Notes: generated by a model from the sequence alone, not told the origin. Shown: positions 37,263 to 47,457, counted from the first letter of the stretch. The stretch: 64,000 bases of DNA from CAVPCY01 sp963702525 (GCA_963702525.1 CAVPCY010000025.1:1-64000); one strand, 5' to 3'. Made by a program: numbers and translations.

Positions 37263-38768
37263 GGCGGGTCAGCATCGATCCCATCACGCGGCTCGAGGGC
37301 CACGGCCGCATCGACCTGTACCTGGACGAGGCGGGCGCGGTCGACTCGGCCTTCCTGGTCATCCCGGAGCTTCGCGGCTTCGAGAAGTTCCTCGAGGGAC
37401 GGCCCGTGGAGGAGCTGCCGCTGATCACTCAGCGCATCTGCGGCGTGTGCCCCGAGGCGCATCACGCCGCGGCCGCCAAGGCAGCCGACGCCGTCTACGG
37501 GCTCGAGATCCCGATCGCCGCGGAGCTCTCGAGACGGCTGCAGTACAACGCGTTCATGGCCGGCGACCACGCTACGCACTTCTTCGCGCTCGGAGGCCCG
37601 GACTTCATCGTGGGACCGGACGCTCCGGCGGCCGATCGCAACATCCTCGGCGTCATCCGGGCCGTGGGTCCCGAGCTCGCAGGCCAGGTCATCCGCATGC
37701 GCAAGGAGGCGCACGAGGTCGCCGAGCTGCTCGGCGGGCGCCGGATCCACCCCGTGTCGATGGTGCCGGGCGGAATCTCGCAGCCGGTGACCCGCGAGAG
37801 CGCCGAGCGCGTCGCCGAGATCGGCCGCTACATGGTCGACTTCGCGCTGCAGGCGCAGCAGATCTTCGCCGACGTCGTCCTGGCCGAATCCCAAGCTCCT
37901 CGACATGATCACCTCCGAGGAGTACATCTCGCGCACCTGCTACCTCGCTTTGGTCAACGACGACAACCAGCCCGACCCCTACGACGGCAAGGTCCGGATC
38001 GTCTCGCCGGAGGGCCTCGAGCTCGTGAAGTACGATCCGGCCGACTACCTCGAGCACTTCTCGGAGCGCGTGGAGCCGTGGACCTACCTCAAGCTCCCCT
38101 ACCTCAAGAAGCTCGGCTGGGCGGGTTTGGACGACAACGCCGCCCACGCGATCATCCGCTCGGGCCCGCTCGGCTCGCTCAACGCCGGCGACGGCATGCA
38201 GACGCCACTCGCCCAAGAGCACTACGAGAAGTTCTTCGCCACGCTGGGCGGCAAGCCGGTCCACAACACCCTCGCCTACCACTGGGCGCGGTTGATCGAG
38301 ATGCTCCAGGCAGCCGAGCTCGTGGCGCGCTACGCGGCCGACGAGCGTCTCACGAGCCCTGAGATCCGAACGCTACCGGGAAAGGCGCTGGGCAGCGGAG
38401 TCGGTTGCGTCGAGGCGCCGCGCGGCCTGCTCACCCACCACTACACCACCGACGAGGACGGCATCGTCCAGCGCGTCAACATGATCGTGGGGACCACGTA
38501 CAACTACCCCGCGATCCAGATGTCGGTGCAGAAGGCCGCTCGCGGGCTCATCACCGCAGGCACCGCGCTCACCGAGCCGCTGATGAACCGTATCGAGATG
38601 GCGTTTCGCGCGTACGACCCGTGCTTCGGCTGCGCGACCCACGCGCTGCCGGGCTCCGGTCCGCTCGAGCTTCGGGCATACGGCCCCGACGGCGTGCTCG
38701 TCGACGCCCTGCGCCGCGACCACGAGGGCGCAGTCACACACCTCGACCAGAGCGAGGTGCGCCCGTGA
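37259..38768 (+). CDS. mvhA: [NiFe] hydrogenase large subunit, Mvh type, one frame break
   Basis: The L1 nickel-binding motif QRICGVCPEAHH is at about residue 57 and L2, DPCFGCATHALPG, at about residue 453, so all four Ni-binding cysteines are present. About 40 residues follow the L2 His, a C-terminal extension of the kind removed by the maturation protease encoded downstream. One extra base near 37890 separates FADVVLA from NPKLLDM. Total about 502 residues. It oxidises H2 in the cytoplasm and passes electrons through the fused small/delta subunit to HdrA. The stop overlaps hdrA (GTGA). Confidence 0.93.
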
Positions 38769-40736
38769 GTGCGCCCGACAACACCAAGGCCGTCGTCTTC
38801 CTGTGCGAATGCGGGCCGATCATCAAAGACCTCGTCGACCTCGACACTCTGGGTGCGCAGGTCTCGGCGCTCTCCGACGTCGGCGCCGTGGAGCGCTACG
38901 CCACGCTTTGCTCGGCGGAGGGCAAGAAGTGGCTCGCGGACAAGCTGCGCGAGCACGACGGGATGCGCCCGGTATTCGCCGCCTGCTCGCCAAGGGAGCA
39001 CGTCGAGACGCTCGCCGAGGCCTGCACCGCTGCGGGCGTGAACCCGTATCTCGCCGGTCGCGCGAACGTGCGCGAGCAGTGCGCGTGGGTCACGAACGAC
39101 AGCGCTGCGGCCACTCGGAAGGCACAGCACCTCGTCGAGGCGGCTATCGCGCGCGCGCTCGAGAACGCTCCGCTCATCGCGCCCGAGATCGAGTGCGACA
39201 CCGCGGTGCTCGTGGTCGGCTCCGGCGTGGCGGGCATGACCGCGGCGCTTCTGATAGCCGATGCCGGACGCAACGTCACGCTCGTGGAGCGCGATCCCTC
39301 GATCGGCGGGGTGACGGTGCTGCTCGAGGAGCTCTTCCCCGACCTCGACTGCGCCCCGTGTCTTCTCGAGCCGATGATGGACCGCGTGCTGCACCACCCC
39401 AACATCGAGGTGCTGCTCTCGAGCGAGGTCGAGGAGCTCGTGGGCTACCTGGGCAACTACACCGCGCAGATCCGCCGCACGCCACGTCACGTCGCGCTCG
39501 ACGGCTGCTACGGCTGCGGGACGTGCGCCGGCGTGTGCCCCGTCGAGAGTCCCGACCCGATCAACGGCGGGCTGTCCTCCCGCACGGCGATACACATCCC
39601 CTACGCCGGCTGCCTGCCGCACGCGTCGGTCATCGACCGCTCCACGTGTCTGCGTTTCACCGGTGGCGAGTGCGAGGCGTGTGCTACGGCGTGCCCCTTC
39701 GGCGCCATCGACCTCGCCGAGGAACCGCAGCTCGTCCAGCGCGAGTTCGGCGGCATCGTGGTCGCGACGGGCTCTCAGATACTCACCACGGGCGAGCTCT
39801 GGACGCGCCCCGGCATCCTCACCACCTACGAGTTCGAGCGCCTGCTCAACACCGACGGCCCTACCGCCGGCGAGATCCATCTGCCGGATGGCCCGGTGCC
39901 GAAGTCGATCGCGTTGATCCACTGCGCCGCGGCCGACGGCACGGCCCCGGCCGAGACGTGCTCGCGCACGTGCTGCCAGACGATCGCGAAGTTCGCGCAC
40001 GAGATCGAGAAGCGGGCTCCGGGCACCGTGGTCGCCGAGTTCACCTGGGACCGCGTGCTGGGCGGCGACAAGGTGCGCAGCATGACGCTGGGCAAGAACC
40101 GTCCCGCCAACCTGACCGAGGTGCCGCTCGGCCCAGGCGACCGCCTCAAGGTAGAGCCGCTCGCATCCGGTGGCGGCCGTGTGCTGTTCTCGCAAGGCGA
40201 CCAGTGGCGCGCCTTCAGCGCCGAGCTCGTGGTGCTGGCAGCGCCTCACGCCGGCGCTGCGGCCGGGATCGAGATGGCCGACATGATGGGGCTGCCGCTC
40301 GACGACGCCGGCTTCGCGATGCCCGCGAACCGCATGCTCCAGTCCTTCGCGAGCCGCACCGACGGCATCTTCCTGGCCGGAGCGGCGCAGGGGCAGAAGA
40401 ACGTCGCAGAGTCCTCCGCCCAAGGCGCGGCGGCGGCCGGTGCGATCCTCTCGGCGCTCGTGCCCGGCAAGACGCTCGTACGCGAGGCGGCTACCGCCTG
40501 TGTCGACGAGGCCCTATGCGGCGGCTGTTCGACGTGCGTTCTGGCCTGCCCGTTCGGTGCGGTGACGTTCAATCGTGACGACCAAGCACGCCGAGATCAA
40601 CGAGCTCCTGTGCCGCGGGTGCGGCACGTGCGCTGCAGCCTGTCCGTCTGCCGCGATAACCGCGAAGCACTTCACGGACACACAGTTGTTGGCCGAGATA
40701 CGGGCGCTGGCGCACGCTGGCCCCCTTTCGGGATAG
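38765..40736 (+). CDS. hdrA: HdrA-like FAD/iron-sulfur electron-bifurcating subunit, one frame break
   Basis: About 656 residues. The N-terminal domain (1-140) has FLCECGPIIKDLVDL and VFAACSPREH; the FAD site is VVGSGVAGMTAALL (about 149), followed by DLDCAPCLLEPMM. Cluster motifs: GCYGCGTCAGVCPVE (about 248), ECEACATACPFGA (about 310), SRTCC (about 400), CGGCSTCVLACPFGA (about 583) and, after one extra base near 40580, CRGCGTCAAACPSAA. This is the full HdrA layout: flavin-based splitting of H2 electrons between ferredoxin and another acceptor. HdrB and HdrC are absent from the operon, so the second acceptor module is unknown. Confidence 0.92.
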
Positions 40737-40768
40737 GTACCGGGACGCATAGGCAGAAGGGGTAGGAC

Positions 40769-40990
40769 ATGGCGGTCAAGGAGATCGACGCAACAGGGCT
40801 CAAGTGCCCGCAGCCCATCCTCAAGGTGACCATCGCGATGCCTGAGATGCACGCGGGTGACATGCTTGAGGTCAAGGCGGACTGCGATTCGTTCGACGAG
40901 GACATCCGCAAGTGGTGCGAGCGCATGAACAAGACACTGCTCGCGGTGGCTCGCGATGGCGACCTCGTCACCGCGCAGATCCAGTTCTAG
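40769..40990 (+). CDS. TusA-like sulfur carrier protein
   Basis: 73 residues, ATG after AGAAGGGG. DATGLKCPQPILKV has the CPxP motif with the sulfur-carrying Cys13. A second Cys39 (KADCDSF) and Cys48 lie in the fold. TusA proteins accept persulfide sulfur from cysteine desulfurases and hand it on. It starts 32 bp after hdrA in the hydrogenase operon, with a PLP desulfurase-like enzyme two genes on. Confidence 0.9.
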   Translation: MAVKEIDATGLKCPQPILKVTIAMPEMHAGDMLEVKADCDSFDEDIRKWCERMNKTLLAVARDGDLVTAQIQF

Positions 40991-41033
40991 CGGGCCGAGA
41001 GCCCACCACGCGGAGAGGCAGGGCGCAACGCCC

Positions 41034-41525
41034 ATGGCCGGCGAAGCGCCACAGCAGCGCAAGGTGCTGCTACTCGGCATCGGCAACACGGTGCTCACCG
41101 ACGACGGCATCGGCATTCATGCCGTCCGGCTGGTGCGCGAACGCGCCCAGACCGCGGGGCTATCCGTCGAAGAGGCCGAGGTCGCCGGCTTCGCGCTGCT
41201 CGACGTGCTCGAGGGCTTCGATGCCGTGGTGGTAGTCGACGCCGTCAAGCTGGCGGACACGGCCGTCGGCCAGGTCGTCGTCGTCGACGCCGACACGATG
41301 CCGCCTTCGCTGCACCTGGTCGCCGGCCACCAGGTCGATCTGCCCACAGCTCTCGCGCTCGGCCGACAGTCCGGCATCCACATGCCGGCCGAGGCCACCG
41401 TGGTGGGAGTGCAGATCGACGACGACCGCAACTTCGGCACCGAGCCGACCGCGCCGGTCGCCGCCGCGGCCCCTGAAGCGGCCGAGCTCGCGCTTCGCCT
41501 TGCGCTCGACTTCGCCGGGGTCTAG
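41034..41525 (+). CDS. Hydrogenase maturation protease (HycI/HyaD family)
   Basis: 163 residues. LLLGIGNTVLTDDGIGIHAV is the family N-terminus, with the Ni-sensing acidic residue in TDDGIG; VVVDAVKL supplies the second acidic ligand and AGHQVDLPTAL the histidine. It cleaves the C-terminal extension of the large subunit after nickel insertion. Position directly in the mvhA operon shows its target. The ribosome site is weak and distant. Confidence 0.88.
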   Translation: MAGEAPQQRKVLLLGIGNTVLTDDGIGIHAVRLVRERAQTAGLSVEEAEVAGFALLDVLEGFDAVVVVDAVKLADTAVGQVVVVDADTMPPSLHLVAGHQVDLPTALALGRQSGIHMPAEATVVGVQIDDDRNFGTEPTAPVAAAAPEAAELALRLALDFAGV

Positions 41526-41607
41526 ACTCTCGCCGCGCCGCCACCCGCTTCTCGGCCATGCGGCGCCAGGACCGTCTCACCGCCTGCTGCAAGGAGCGCC
41601 CCGTCCG

Positions 41608-43044
41608 ATGACCGATCACGTCTCAGCTGCATTCGCCCGCTTCACCGCCGATCATCCCGAGTACGCCGCTTCCGGCGACGTCGATTCGCTTCGGGCCCGC
41701 GACTACCCGCGCCTCGACCGGCTCGGCCACGTCTACCTCGACTACACCGGCGGCGGGCTCTACGCCGAGTCGCAGATCCGAGCGCACGGCGAGCTGCTCG
41801 CCTCCGGCGTGTTCGGCAACCCGCATTCGCACAATCCCACTTCGCTTGCGAGCACGGAGCTGGTGGAGGCCGCTCGCGCCGCGGTGCGGCGCTACTTCAA
41901 CGCACCCGAGGACGAGTACGAGGTGGTCTTCACCGCGAACGCGAGCGGCGCACTCAAGCTGGTGGGCGAGTCGTACCCGTTCGGTGACGGCGACACCTAC
42001 CTGCTGTCCTACGACAACCACAACTCCGTGAACGGCGTGCGGGAGTTCGCACGGCGGCGGGGGGCGTGCGTGAAGTACGTTCCCGTGCGAAAGCCGCACC
42101 TTCGCCTGGACGAGACGCTCGTGAGACGCGCCTTGGCCGAGACCACCCCGGGCGCGAACCACTTGTTCGCCTACCCCGCGCAGTCGAACTTCAGCGGCGT
42201 GCAGCACCCGCTCGAATGGGTCGCCGAGGCGCAGGCACTGGGCTGGGACGTGATCTTGGACTGCGCCGCGTTCGCGCCTACCAACCGGCTCGACCTCTCG
42301 GCGATCCGCCCCGACTTCGTGCCGCTGAGCTTCTACAAGATGTTCGGCTACCCCACCGGTGCAGGTGCGCTCATCGTGCGCAGAGACAAGCTCGCCAAGC
42401 TGGTCAGGCCGTGGTTCGCGGGCGGCACGATCACGCTCGCCTCGGTTCAGGGCGAGGGGTGGCACCACCTCGCGCCCGGCGCGACCGGCTACGAGGACGG
42501 CACCGTCGACTACCTCGGGCTGCCCGCGCTCACGATCGGCCTCGAGCACGTCGAGCGTGTCGGGATCGACACGATCCACAACCGTGTGAGCGCGCTCGCC
42601 GACTGGCTTCTGGGCAGGATGCGGACGATGACGCACAGCAACGGAGCGCCGCTCTTCCGGGTCTTCGGCCCCGACACCATGGACCGCCGAGGAGCCACGA
42701 TCGCGTTCTACCTGCTCGACCCGGAAGGCGCCGTCTTCAAGGTCGAGCGCGTCGAAGAGCTTGCCGGGGAGCAGCTCATATCGGTACGGACCGGGTGCTT
42801 CTGCAACCCGGGGGACGGCGAGGTCGCCCACGACATCACCCGCGACGACATGGCGGAGTGCTTCGACGAAGCCGCGATCCCCGTGACGCTCGCACAGTGC
42901 CAGCGCATCATCGAGGACACCACCGGCAAGGTGCCCAACACGATCCGCGTCTCGCTGGGAATCGCCTCGGACTTCGCCGACGTCGAGAGGTTCGTCGAGT
43001 TCTGCCGAGGATTCGTGGACCGGGACGCCTCCGAACCGCTCTAG
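41608..43044 (+). CDS. Class V aminotransferase-fold PLP enzyme, cysteine desulfurase/Moco-sulfurase-like
   Basis: 478 residues, ATG after AAGGAGC. YLDYTGGGLYAESQIRAH at the start and NPHSHNPTSLASTELVEAAR resemble the N-terminal domain of molybdenum-cofactor sulfurases. The PLP lysine is in PLSFYKMFGYPTGAGAL and the likely active Cys is in SVRTGCFCNPGDGE. It would mobilise sulfur from cysteine as a protein persulfide, possibly to the TusA-like carrier two genes upstream. No MOSC domain follows. It is the last gene of the hydrogenase operon and is convergent with psuG, nine bases apart. Confidence 0.8.
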   Translation: MTDHVSAAFARFTADHPEYAASGDVDSLRARDYPRLDRLGHVYLDYTGGGLYAESQIRAHGELLASGVFGNPHSHNPTSLASTELVEAARAAVRRYFNAPEDEYEVVFTANASGALKLVGESYPFGDGDTYLLSYDNHNSVNGVREFARRRGACVKYVPVRKPHLRLDETLVRRALAETTPGANHLFAYPAQSNFSGVQHPLEWVAEAQALGWDVILDCAAFAPTNRLDLSAIRPDFVPLSFYKMFGYPTGAGALIVRRDKLAKLVRPWFAGGTITLASVQGEGWHHLAPGATGYEDGTVDYLGLPALTIGLEHVERVGIDTIHNRVSALADWLLGRMRTMTHSNGAPLFRVFGPDTMDRRGATIAFYLLDPEGAVFKVERVEELAGEQLISVRTGCFCNPGDGEVAHDITRDDMAECFDEAAIPVTLAQCQRIIEDTTGKVPNTIRVSLGIASDFADVERFVEFCRGFVDRDASEPL

Positions 43045-43053
43045 CGCGCCCGC

Positions 43054-43983
43054 CTAGAGCGCTGCCGCGATCTGTGCCGCTAGGCGGACGTTGTTGTAGA
43101 CGAGTTGCTTGTTCGCTTCCTCGGTCACGCCCTCGGAGAGCGTGTGCAGCCGTGCGAGCAGGAACGGCGTGACGTCCTTGCCGTGCACGCCGGCGGCGGC
43201 CGCCTCGGTGAGCGCCATCTGCGTCCAACCGTCGAGCACATCGGGATCGATCTCGTGCTCCTCGGGAATCGGGTTCGCGACAACGACTCCGCCCGACAGC
43301 CCCAGATCTGCTCGAGCTCGCAGCACCGCTGCCAGGTCCTCGGCGGAGTCCATGCATGCATCCGTCCGATGCCCGCTGGTGCGGGTGTAGAACGCGGGGA
43401 ACTCGGCTGTCCGGTAGCCCAGCACCGGCACGCCGTGGGTCTCGAGCACCTCGAGTGTGAGACCGATGTCGAGGATCGACTTCGCGCCCGCGCATACCAC
43501 GCACATCTGTGTGCGCGCGAGCTCGAGCAGGTCGGCCGATATGTCGAACGTCTGCGACGCACCTCTGTGCACGCCGCCGATGCCGCCCGTCGCCAGCACG
43601 CGGATGCCCGCAAGCGCGGCGAGCACCATCGTGCCCGCCACCGTTGTCGCGCCGTCGTCACCACGCGCCGCGAGCACGCCGATGTCGCGCCGTGACGCCT
43701 TCGCGATACCTAGTGGTCCGGCGGTCGCGAGGTGTTCGATCTGCTCGGCGGACAGCCCGATCGTAGGCCGACCCCCGATGATCGCGATCGTCGCCGGCAC
43801 CGCACCCGCTTCGCGTGCGGTCCTCTCGGTCTCCAGCGCGCATTCGATGTTGGACGGGTACGGGAACCCGTGGCTGATGATGGTCGACTCCAGCGCGACG
43901 ACCGGACGGCCCGCCTCGAGCGCGTCGGCAACCTCCGGCGCGATGTCGAGGTGTGGGTTCGTCCCAGCGTGACTCGCGGTCAT
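43054..43983 (-). CDS. psuG: Pseudouridine-5'-phosphate glycosidase
   Basis: 309 residues, full length. Family signatures: PVVALESTIISHGFPYPSN, VPATIAIIGGRPTIGLS, GIAKASRRDIGV (catalytic Lys), GTMVLAALAGIRVLATGGIGGVHRG and SGGVVVANPIPEEHEI. It reversibly splits pseudouridine 5'-phosphate into uracil and ribose 5-phosphate, salvaging RNA-derived pseudouridine. The ATG overlaps the stop of the upstream kinase gene (ATGA), so they are cotranslated. Confidence 0.95.
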   Translation of the reverse strand: MTASHAGTNPHLDIAPEVADALEAGRPVVALESTIISHGFPYPSNIECALETERTAREAGAVPATIAIIGGRPTIGLSAEQIEHLATAGPLGIAKASRRDIGVLAARGDDGATTVAGTMVLAALAGIRVLATGGIGGVHRGASQTFDISADLLELARTQMCVVCAGAKSILDIGLTLEVLETHGVPVLGYRTAEFPAFYTRTSGHRTDACMDSAEDLAAVLRARADLGLSGGVVVANPIPEEHEIDPDVLDGWTQMALTEAAAAGVHGKDVTPFLLARLHTLSEGVTEEANKQLVYNNVRLAAQIAAAL

Positions 43984-44924
43984 GTGCCCAACTCCTCCAT
44001 CGCTTCGAGCACCGCGGTGCGGCTGACGTGCTCGCTGACCGTCCGCTCGCTCGCGAGGGCCAGCCCCGCAAGCGCGCTGCCGAAGCGGGCGCACTCCTCG
44101 ATGCCCATGCCCTCGAGCATCGATGCCGCCACGCCCGCCGAGAACGCGTCACCCGCACCGGTCGCGTTGGCCACGTCGTTCGTGGGCGGCGCCAGCCAGC
44201 CCCGCTCGTCCGCGCTTGCGTAGTGGACCCCGCTCGTGCCGGCTGTGATGAACGCCCACTGCACACCTGCTTCGAGCAGCTTCTCGGCTGCGTAGGCGAC
44301 CTGCGCCTCGCTTACGGGTTCCGGCGTGCCGAGAAGCCCGGCCGCCTCGGCGGCGTTGCACTTGAGCGCCGCAACGCGCGGCAGGATACCGCGGGCCCTA
44401 GGGGCCTTGGCCACCGACACCGGGTCCAGGACGAGTGGCGCGCTGGCCACCTCTGCGACCCACAAGAGAGACTCGACAGACAGGTTCGCATCGACGACCA
44501 CGAGCGCCGCGTTCTCGAAGACCTCGCGCCGCTCGCCGAGCGCTTCGGGAGTGATGCGCTCCAGCGCCCGCATGTCGTTGAGCGCCACTTCCATCTCGCC
44601 GTTCTCATCCAGGATCGCCAGGTAGGTCGAGCCCGGAAGGTCGGGCACCGCGATGGCGTGCGCGAGCCCGACGCCCGCCCAGATGCACTCCTCGGATAGC
44701 TCGCGCGCTCCATGGTCGCCACCGATCGCGGTCACAAGCTCGGTCTCGATGCCCAGGCGAGCCAGGTTCTCGGCGATGTTTCGACCTACGCCGCCGGGGC
44801 TCCACTGCACCGAGCCGGGGTTGGAGTCGTGTGCGACGAGCGACGCGAACGGATGCCCGACGATGTCGGTGTTCGCGCCGCCCACCACCACGACGTACAC
44901 GCTGGCCCGCGGACGCTCGACCAC
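43980..44924 (-). CDS. psuK: PfkB family kinase, probable pseudouridine kinase
   Basis: 314 residues, GTG start. PfkB signatures are PGGVGRNIAENLARLG near residue 45 and NATGAGDAFSAGVAASML near 250 with the catalytic Asp. The first strand VVVGGANTDIVG fits sugar/nucleoside kinases. Adjacency to psuG indicates pseudouridine as substrate, giving pseudouridine 5'-phosphate. The gene has no visible uptake partner in the window. Confidence 0.88.
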   Translation of the reverse strand: MVERPRASVYVVVVGGANTDIVGHPFASLVAHDSNPGSVQWSPGGVGRNIAENLARLGIETELVTAIGGDHGARELSEECIWAGVGLAHAIAVPDLPGSTYLAILDENGEMEVALNDMRALERITPEALGERREVFENAALVVVDANLSVESLLWVAEVASAPLVLDPVSVAKAPRARGILPRVAALKCNAAEAAGLLGTPEPVSEAQVAYAAEKLLEAGVQWAFITAGTSGVHYASADERGWLAPPTNDVANATGAGDAFSAGVAASMLEGMGIEECARFGSALAGLALASERTVSEHVSRTAVLEAMEELGT

Positions 44925-44985
44925 GTCTGGGCACTCCTCGGTAGCGACTCGGGCGATACCGCCCGCCTTGGGCTACATACCCGCT

Positions 44986-45300
44986 TCAGGCACCCGTGGG
45001 AACCGCAGGGCCGGGAGCCGGGGCCGAGGGCATGGCTCCCGGCTCGGCCGCCGAGCCGCGCTCGACCTTGCGGAAGACCATGAAGAAGTAGAAGACGCAC
45101 GCCAGCTGGAACACGAGCATCACCACGATCCACAGCACCTTCTCGTTGCTGCTCGCCGAGGGGTACTCGTGGTCGCGCCGAAGCACTGAGTCGATGAGCA
45201 TCCACAACCAGAACAGGGGGAAGAGCACTCCTACAACGATCCAGAACCCTATCTGAGCGGCAAGGCCCAGTGCCAGCACGCCTGCAACGAACTCGAACAT
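44986..45300 (-). CDS. PLDc_N-like two-helix membrane protein
   Basis: About 104 residues. Two helices (residues 4-32 and 46-70) with LWMLIDSVLRRDHEY and NEKVLWIVVMLVF between, then FMVFRKVERG: the pattern of the phospholipase D N-terminal (PLDc_N) membrane domain, here standing alone. A Pro/Ala-rich tail follows. ATG at 45300 has GGTGTGAG before it; ATG at 45318 is possible. It is 99 bp after the lipoprotein gene and may belong to the padR unit. Confidence 0.65.
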   Translation of the reverse strand: MFEFVAGVLALGLAAQIGFWIVVGVLFPLFWLWMLIDSVLRRDHEYPSASSNEKVLWIVVMLVFQLACVFYFFMVFRKVERGSAAEPGAMPSAPAPGPAVPTGA

Positions 45301-45399
45301 CTCACACCGTCCCTTCATGCGCGGAGCTCCGCGCGGTCGTCTTGATTCACCGGTGGCCCGTGCGGCTTGGCTGCCGCGACGGGCCACCGGGGGTTGTCG

Positions 45400-46143
45400 T
45401 TACTCTTGCTCCACCGTGACCTCGCCCACGCCGCGTTGGATTCGCAGCTCGATCTTCACGGTCGCGGTGTCCCACGCGTCGTTGACGAAACCGTCGCCGT
45501 CCGCCGAGAACCCATCGACGTTGAAGTCACCGACCCCGTCCTGCATCCCCGTGATCCGCACGCCCACGTCCTTCGGCACCTTGACGGTGAGCTCACCTAC
45601 GCCCGCCTCGATCTCGGCGCTCACGTCGGCCGTGCGCTCGCCGGTCAGGTCGACCCTCGTCTCTCCCGCGCCGGTGAGAACGTGAAGCTCGCGCACGTCC
45701 ACCTCGGACAGGTCGACCGTGCTGTCGCCCGCACCGAACTCGACGTCGAGATCGACCGGAACACCCGAGGCGAGCTTCACGTCCCACACGTTGCGCATGT
45801 CGCCCATGAAGTCGAAGCCCTCGACGTTTGGCTGGGTGACACGCAGCACGCCGGACGTGCCTTCGACCGAGTACTGCACCTCCGGCAGCCAGGTGCGCGG
45901 AGAGGCCTCGAACTCCGCATCCATGGCGCCGGTAGCACCGCCGGCGAGCTTGAACTCCCCGGCCGCCATCCTCATGCGTGCGTCGAGCTTCTCGGCGCCG
46001 TCCAGTGCCACGGACTTCGTCGCCCTCTCGAGCCCCGCGGGGCCCTCCACATCCTCCAGCCGCACCCGCCGGCACCCGGTCGACCCAACCGTGGCGACCA
46101 GGGCCACCGCGAGCAGCAGCAGGACCGCTCTCCTGTGCGTCAT
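45400..46143 (-). CDS. Lipoprotein with toast-rack (LiaF-type) domain
   Basis: 247 residues. A signal peptide with lipobox VGSTGC (Cys24) implies lipidation. The rest is repetitive beta structure: LDVEFGAGDSTVDLSEVDV, LHVLTGAGETRVDL, AEIEAGVGELTVKVP and LRIQRGVGEVTVEQE, the [AG]-x-G-x-[LTSV]-x-[LV] spiral repeat of LiaF/toast_rack and DUF4097-like domains. These often accompany PadR or LiaRS envelope-stress systems. The start overlaps the stop of the HAAS gene. Confidence 0.75.
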   Translation of the reverse strand: MTHRRAVLLLLAVALVATVGSTGCRRVRLEDVEGPAGLERATKSVALDGAEKLDARMRMAAGEFKLAGGATGAMDAEFEASPRTWLPEVQYSVEGTSGVLRVTQPNVEGFDFMGDMRNVWDVKLASGVPVDLDVEFGAGDSTVDLSEVDVRELHVLTGAGETRVDLTGERTADVSAEIEAGVGELTVKVPKDVGVRITGMQDGVGDFNVDGFSADGDGFVNDAWDTATVKIELRIQRGVGEVTVEQE

Positions 46144-47049
46144 CACAACTCGCCCCCTTCGGTGCCCGCGCGCCCCACGAGCATCACCTTCGCGTACTGG
46201 CCGTGCAGAAACCCGATGCCCTTGGCGATCCACAGCGTGATGAAGAACCCGACCACGCCGGCGGCCACGAGCAGCGGATACGCCCAGCCCTCGATGTAGT
46301 AGCCGTACATGCCCGTGCGGATCAGCGGCCCGCTCGCCAGCTCCTGCGCGAACGGCAGCGCGATCAGCGACGCCGAGGTCGCGAGACCGGTGACCATGAT
46401 CGTGAAGTACGTGATGCCCAGCGGCAGCTGCAGCAGCATGTAGAGCATCGTCGTCCACGTGCGGCCGTCGGTGAGCCAGCTCTTGATGCGCTCCCACACG
46501 GTTCCCTGCGAGCCCGCCATCACGCGCGGCCGTCGTGGGCATCCGCTCGCCGAGAAGCCCTTCGACGATGCGCCCCTCGGCAAGTGAGACCGCACGCACG
46601 ACGGCGATCGTGAGCAGCGCCATCGGAATGCCGACGATCAGCACGAGCGTTCCCAACGTCACCGACACGCCTGTCACGACGATGGTGAAGTAGATGATGC
46701 CGGTCAGAAGCGCGAGCATCAGGTAGAAGAACGCTCCCCACGCCTGCGGGTCGGCGATCACGCCGAAGAACCGCGCGAACGGGTTGCCCGAGCGCTTCGC
46801 TGCCGGCTTGGGGCCGCGAAGTGCCTTCGCCACCGTGTGCTCGGCGTCGCGGTACGCCGCCGCGACCTCCTCCGGAGTGCCGTACGCCTCGATCGCCGCG
46901 TCGAACGCCTCGGGGTCGCCCTCGGCCTCGGCGTAGGCGCTGCGCAGGTACTCGTCGGCGTCGTAGAGCGCGTCTTGCACGAGTGCCGGGTCCGCCCCGG
47001 ACAGGTGTCCTTTGAGTTCAGCGAGGTATCCCTCGACCGTCCTATCCAA
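46143..47049 (-). CDS. HAAS-domain membrane sensor protein, one frame break
   Basis: TTG at 47049, directly after GGAGGGG and inside the end of padR, begins DRTVEGYLAELKGHLSG. Residues 1-70 are the HAAS helical domain that binds PadR-like regulators. Then two copies of a putative-sensor four-helix region (GIIYFTIVVTGVSVTLGTL and GITYFTIMVTGLATSASLI) span the membrane. One extra base near 46528 breaks the frame between them. Total about 301 residues. With PadR upstream this should be the membrane part of a stress-sensing module. Confidence 0.75.
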
Positions 47050-47407
47050 CGTTCCCCTCCAAAGTCGCATCCACGAAGTCGCGCGTGCGCGCCCAGTGGC
47101 TCTTCCATTCCGCCAGCACCGCGCGCCCTTGCTCGGTGATCTGGTAGTACTTGCGCGGTGGCCCCGACACGCTGGGCTCCACCACCGACGTCAGCAACCC
47201 GTTCTCTTCCATCGAGCGCAGAACCGGGTAGAGCGTCCCTTGCTTGATCGTCACGCTCCCTTGCCAGCCCCCCTCGATCCGCTTGGCGATCTGGTAGCCG
47301 TAGAGGGCTTCCGCCGAGCGATCGAGGATGGCCAGGAGCACGAGCGACACGGTCCCCGCATTCAGTTCCTTCTGGAACTTGCGAAGCAGCACCTCGTACT
47401 CGGACAC
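47042..47407 (-). CDS. PadR family transcriptional regulator
   Basis: 121 residues. GTG at 47407 has GGGGAGGTGGCC just before it and is preferred to the in-frame ATG at 47452. Winged-helix signature: LVLLAILDRSAEALYGYQIAKRI, TIKQGTLYPVLRSMEENGLL and GPPRKYYQITEQGRAVLAEW. This is the short PadR-s1 type. Adjacent HAAS and toast-rack genes form the usual partner set. Confidence 0.9.
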   Translation of the reverse strand: MSEYEVLLRKFQKELNAGTVSLVLLAILDRSAEALYGYQIAKRIEGGWQGSVTIKQGTLYPVLRSMEENGLLTSVVEPSVSGPPRKYYQITEQGRAVLAEWKSHWARTRDFVDATLEGNVG

Positions 47408-47457
47408 GGCCACCTCCCCTTTCACGTCCGCTTGTTGTGCGGTAGTAGGCATCTCTC

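Noticed and set aside
38504..40423. Long open frame opposite hdrA
   Set aside because: No motifs; hdrA on the plus strand has all flavin and cluster sites.
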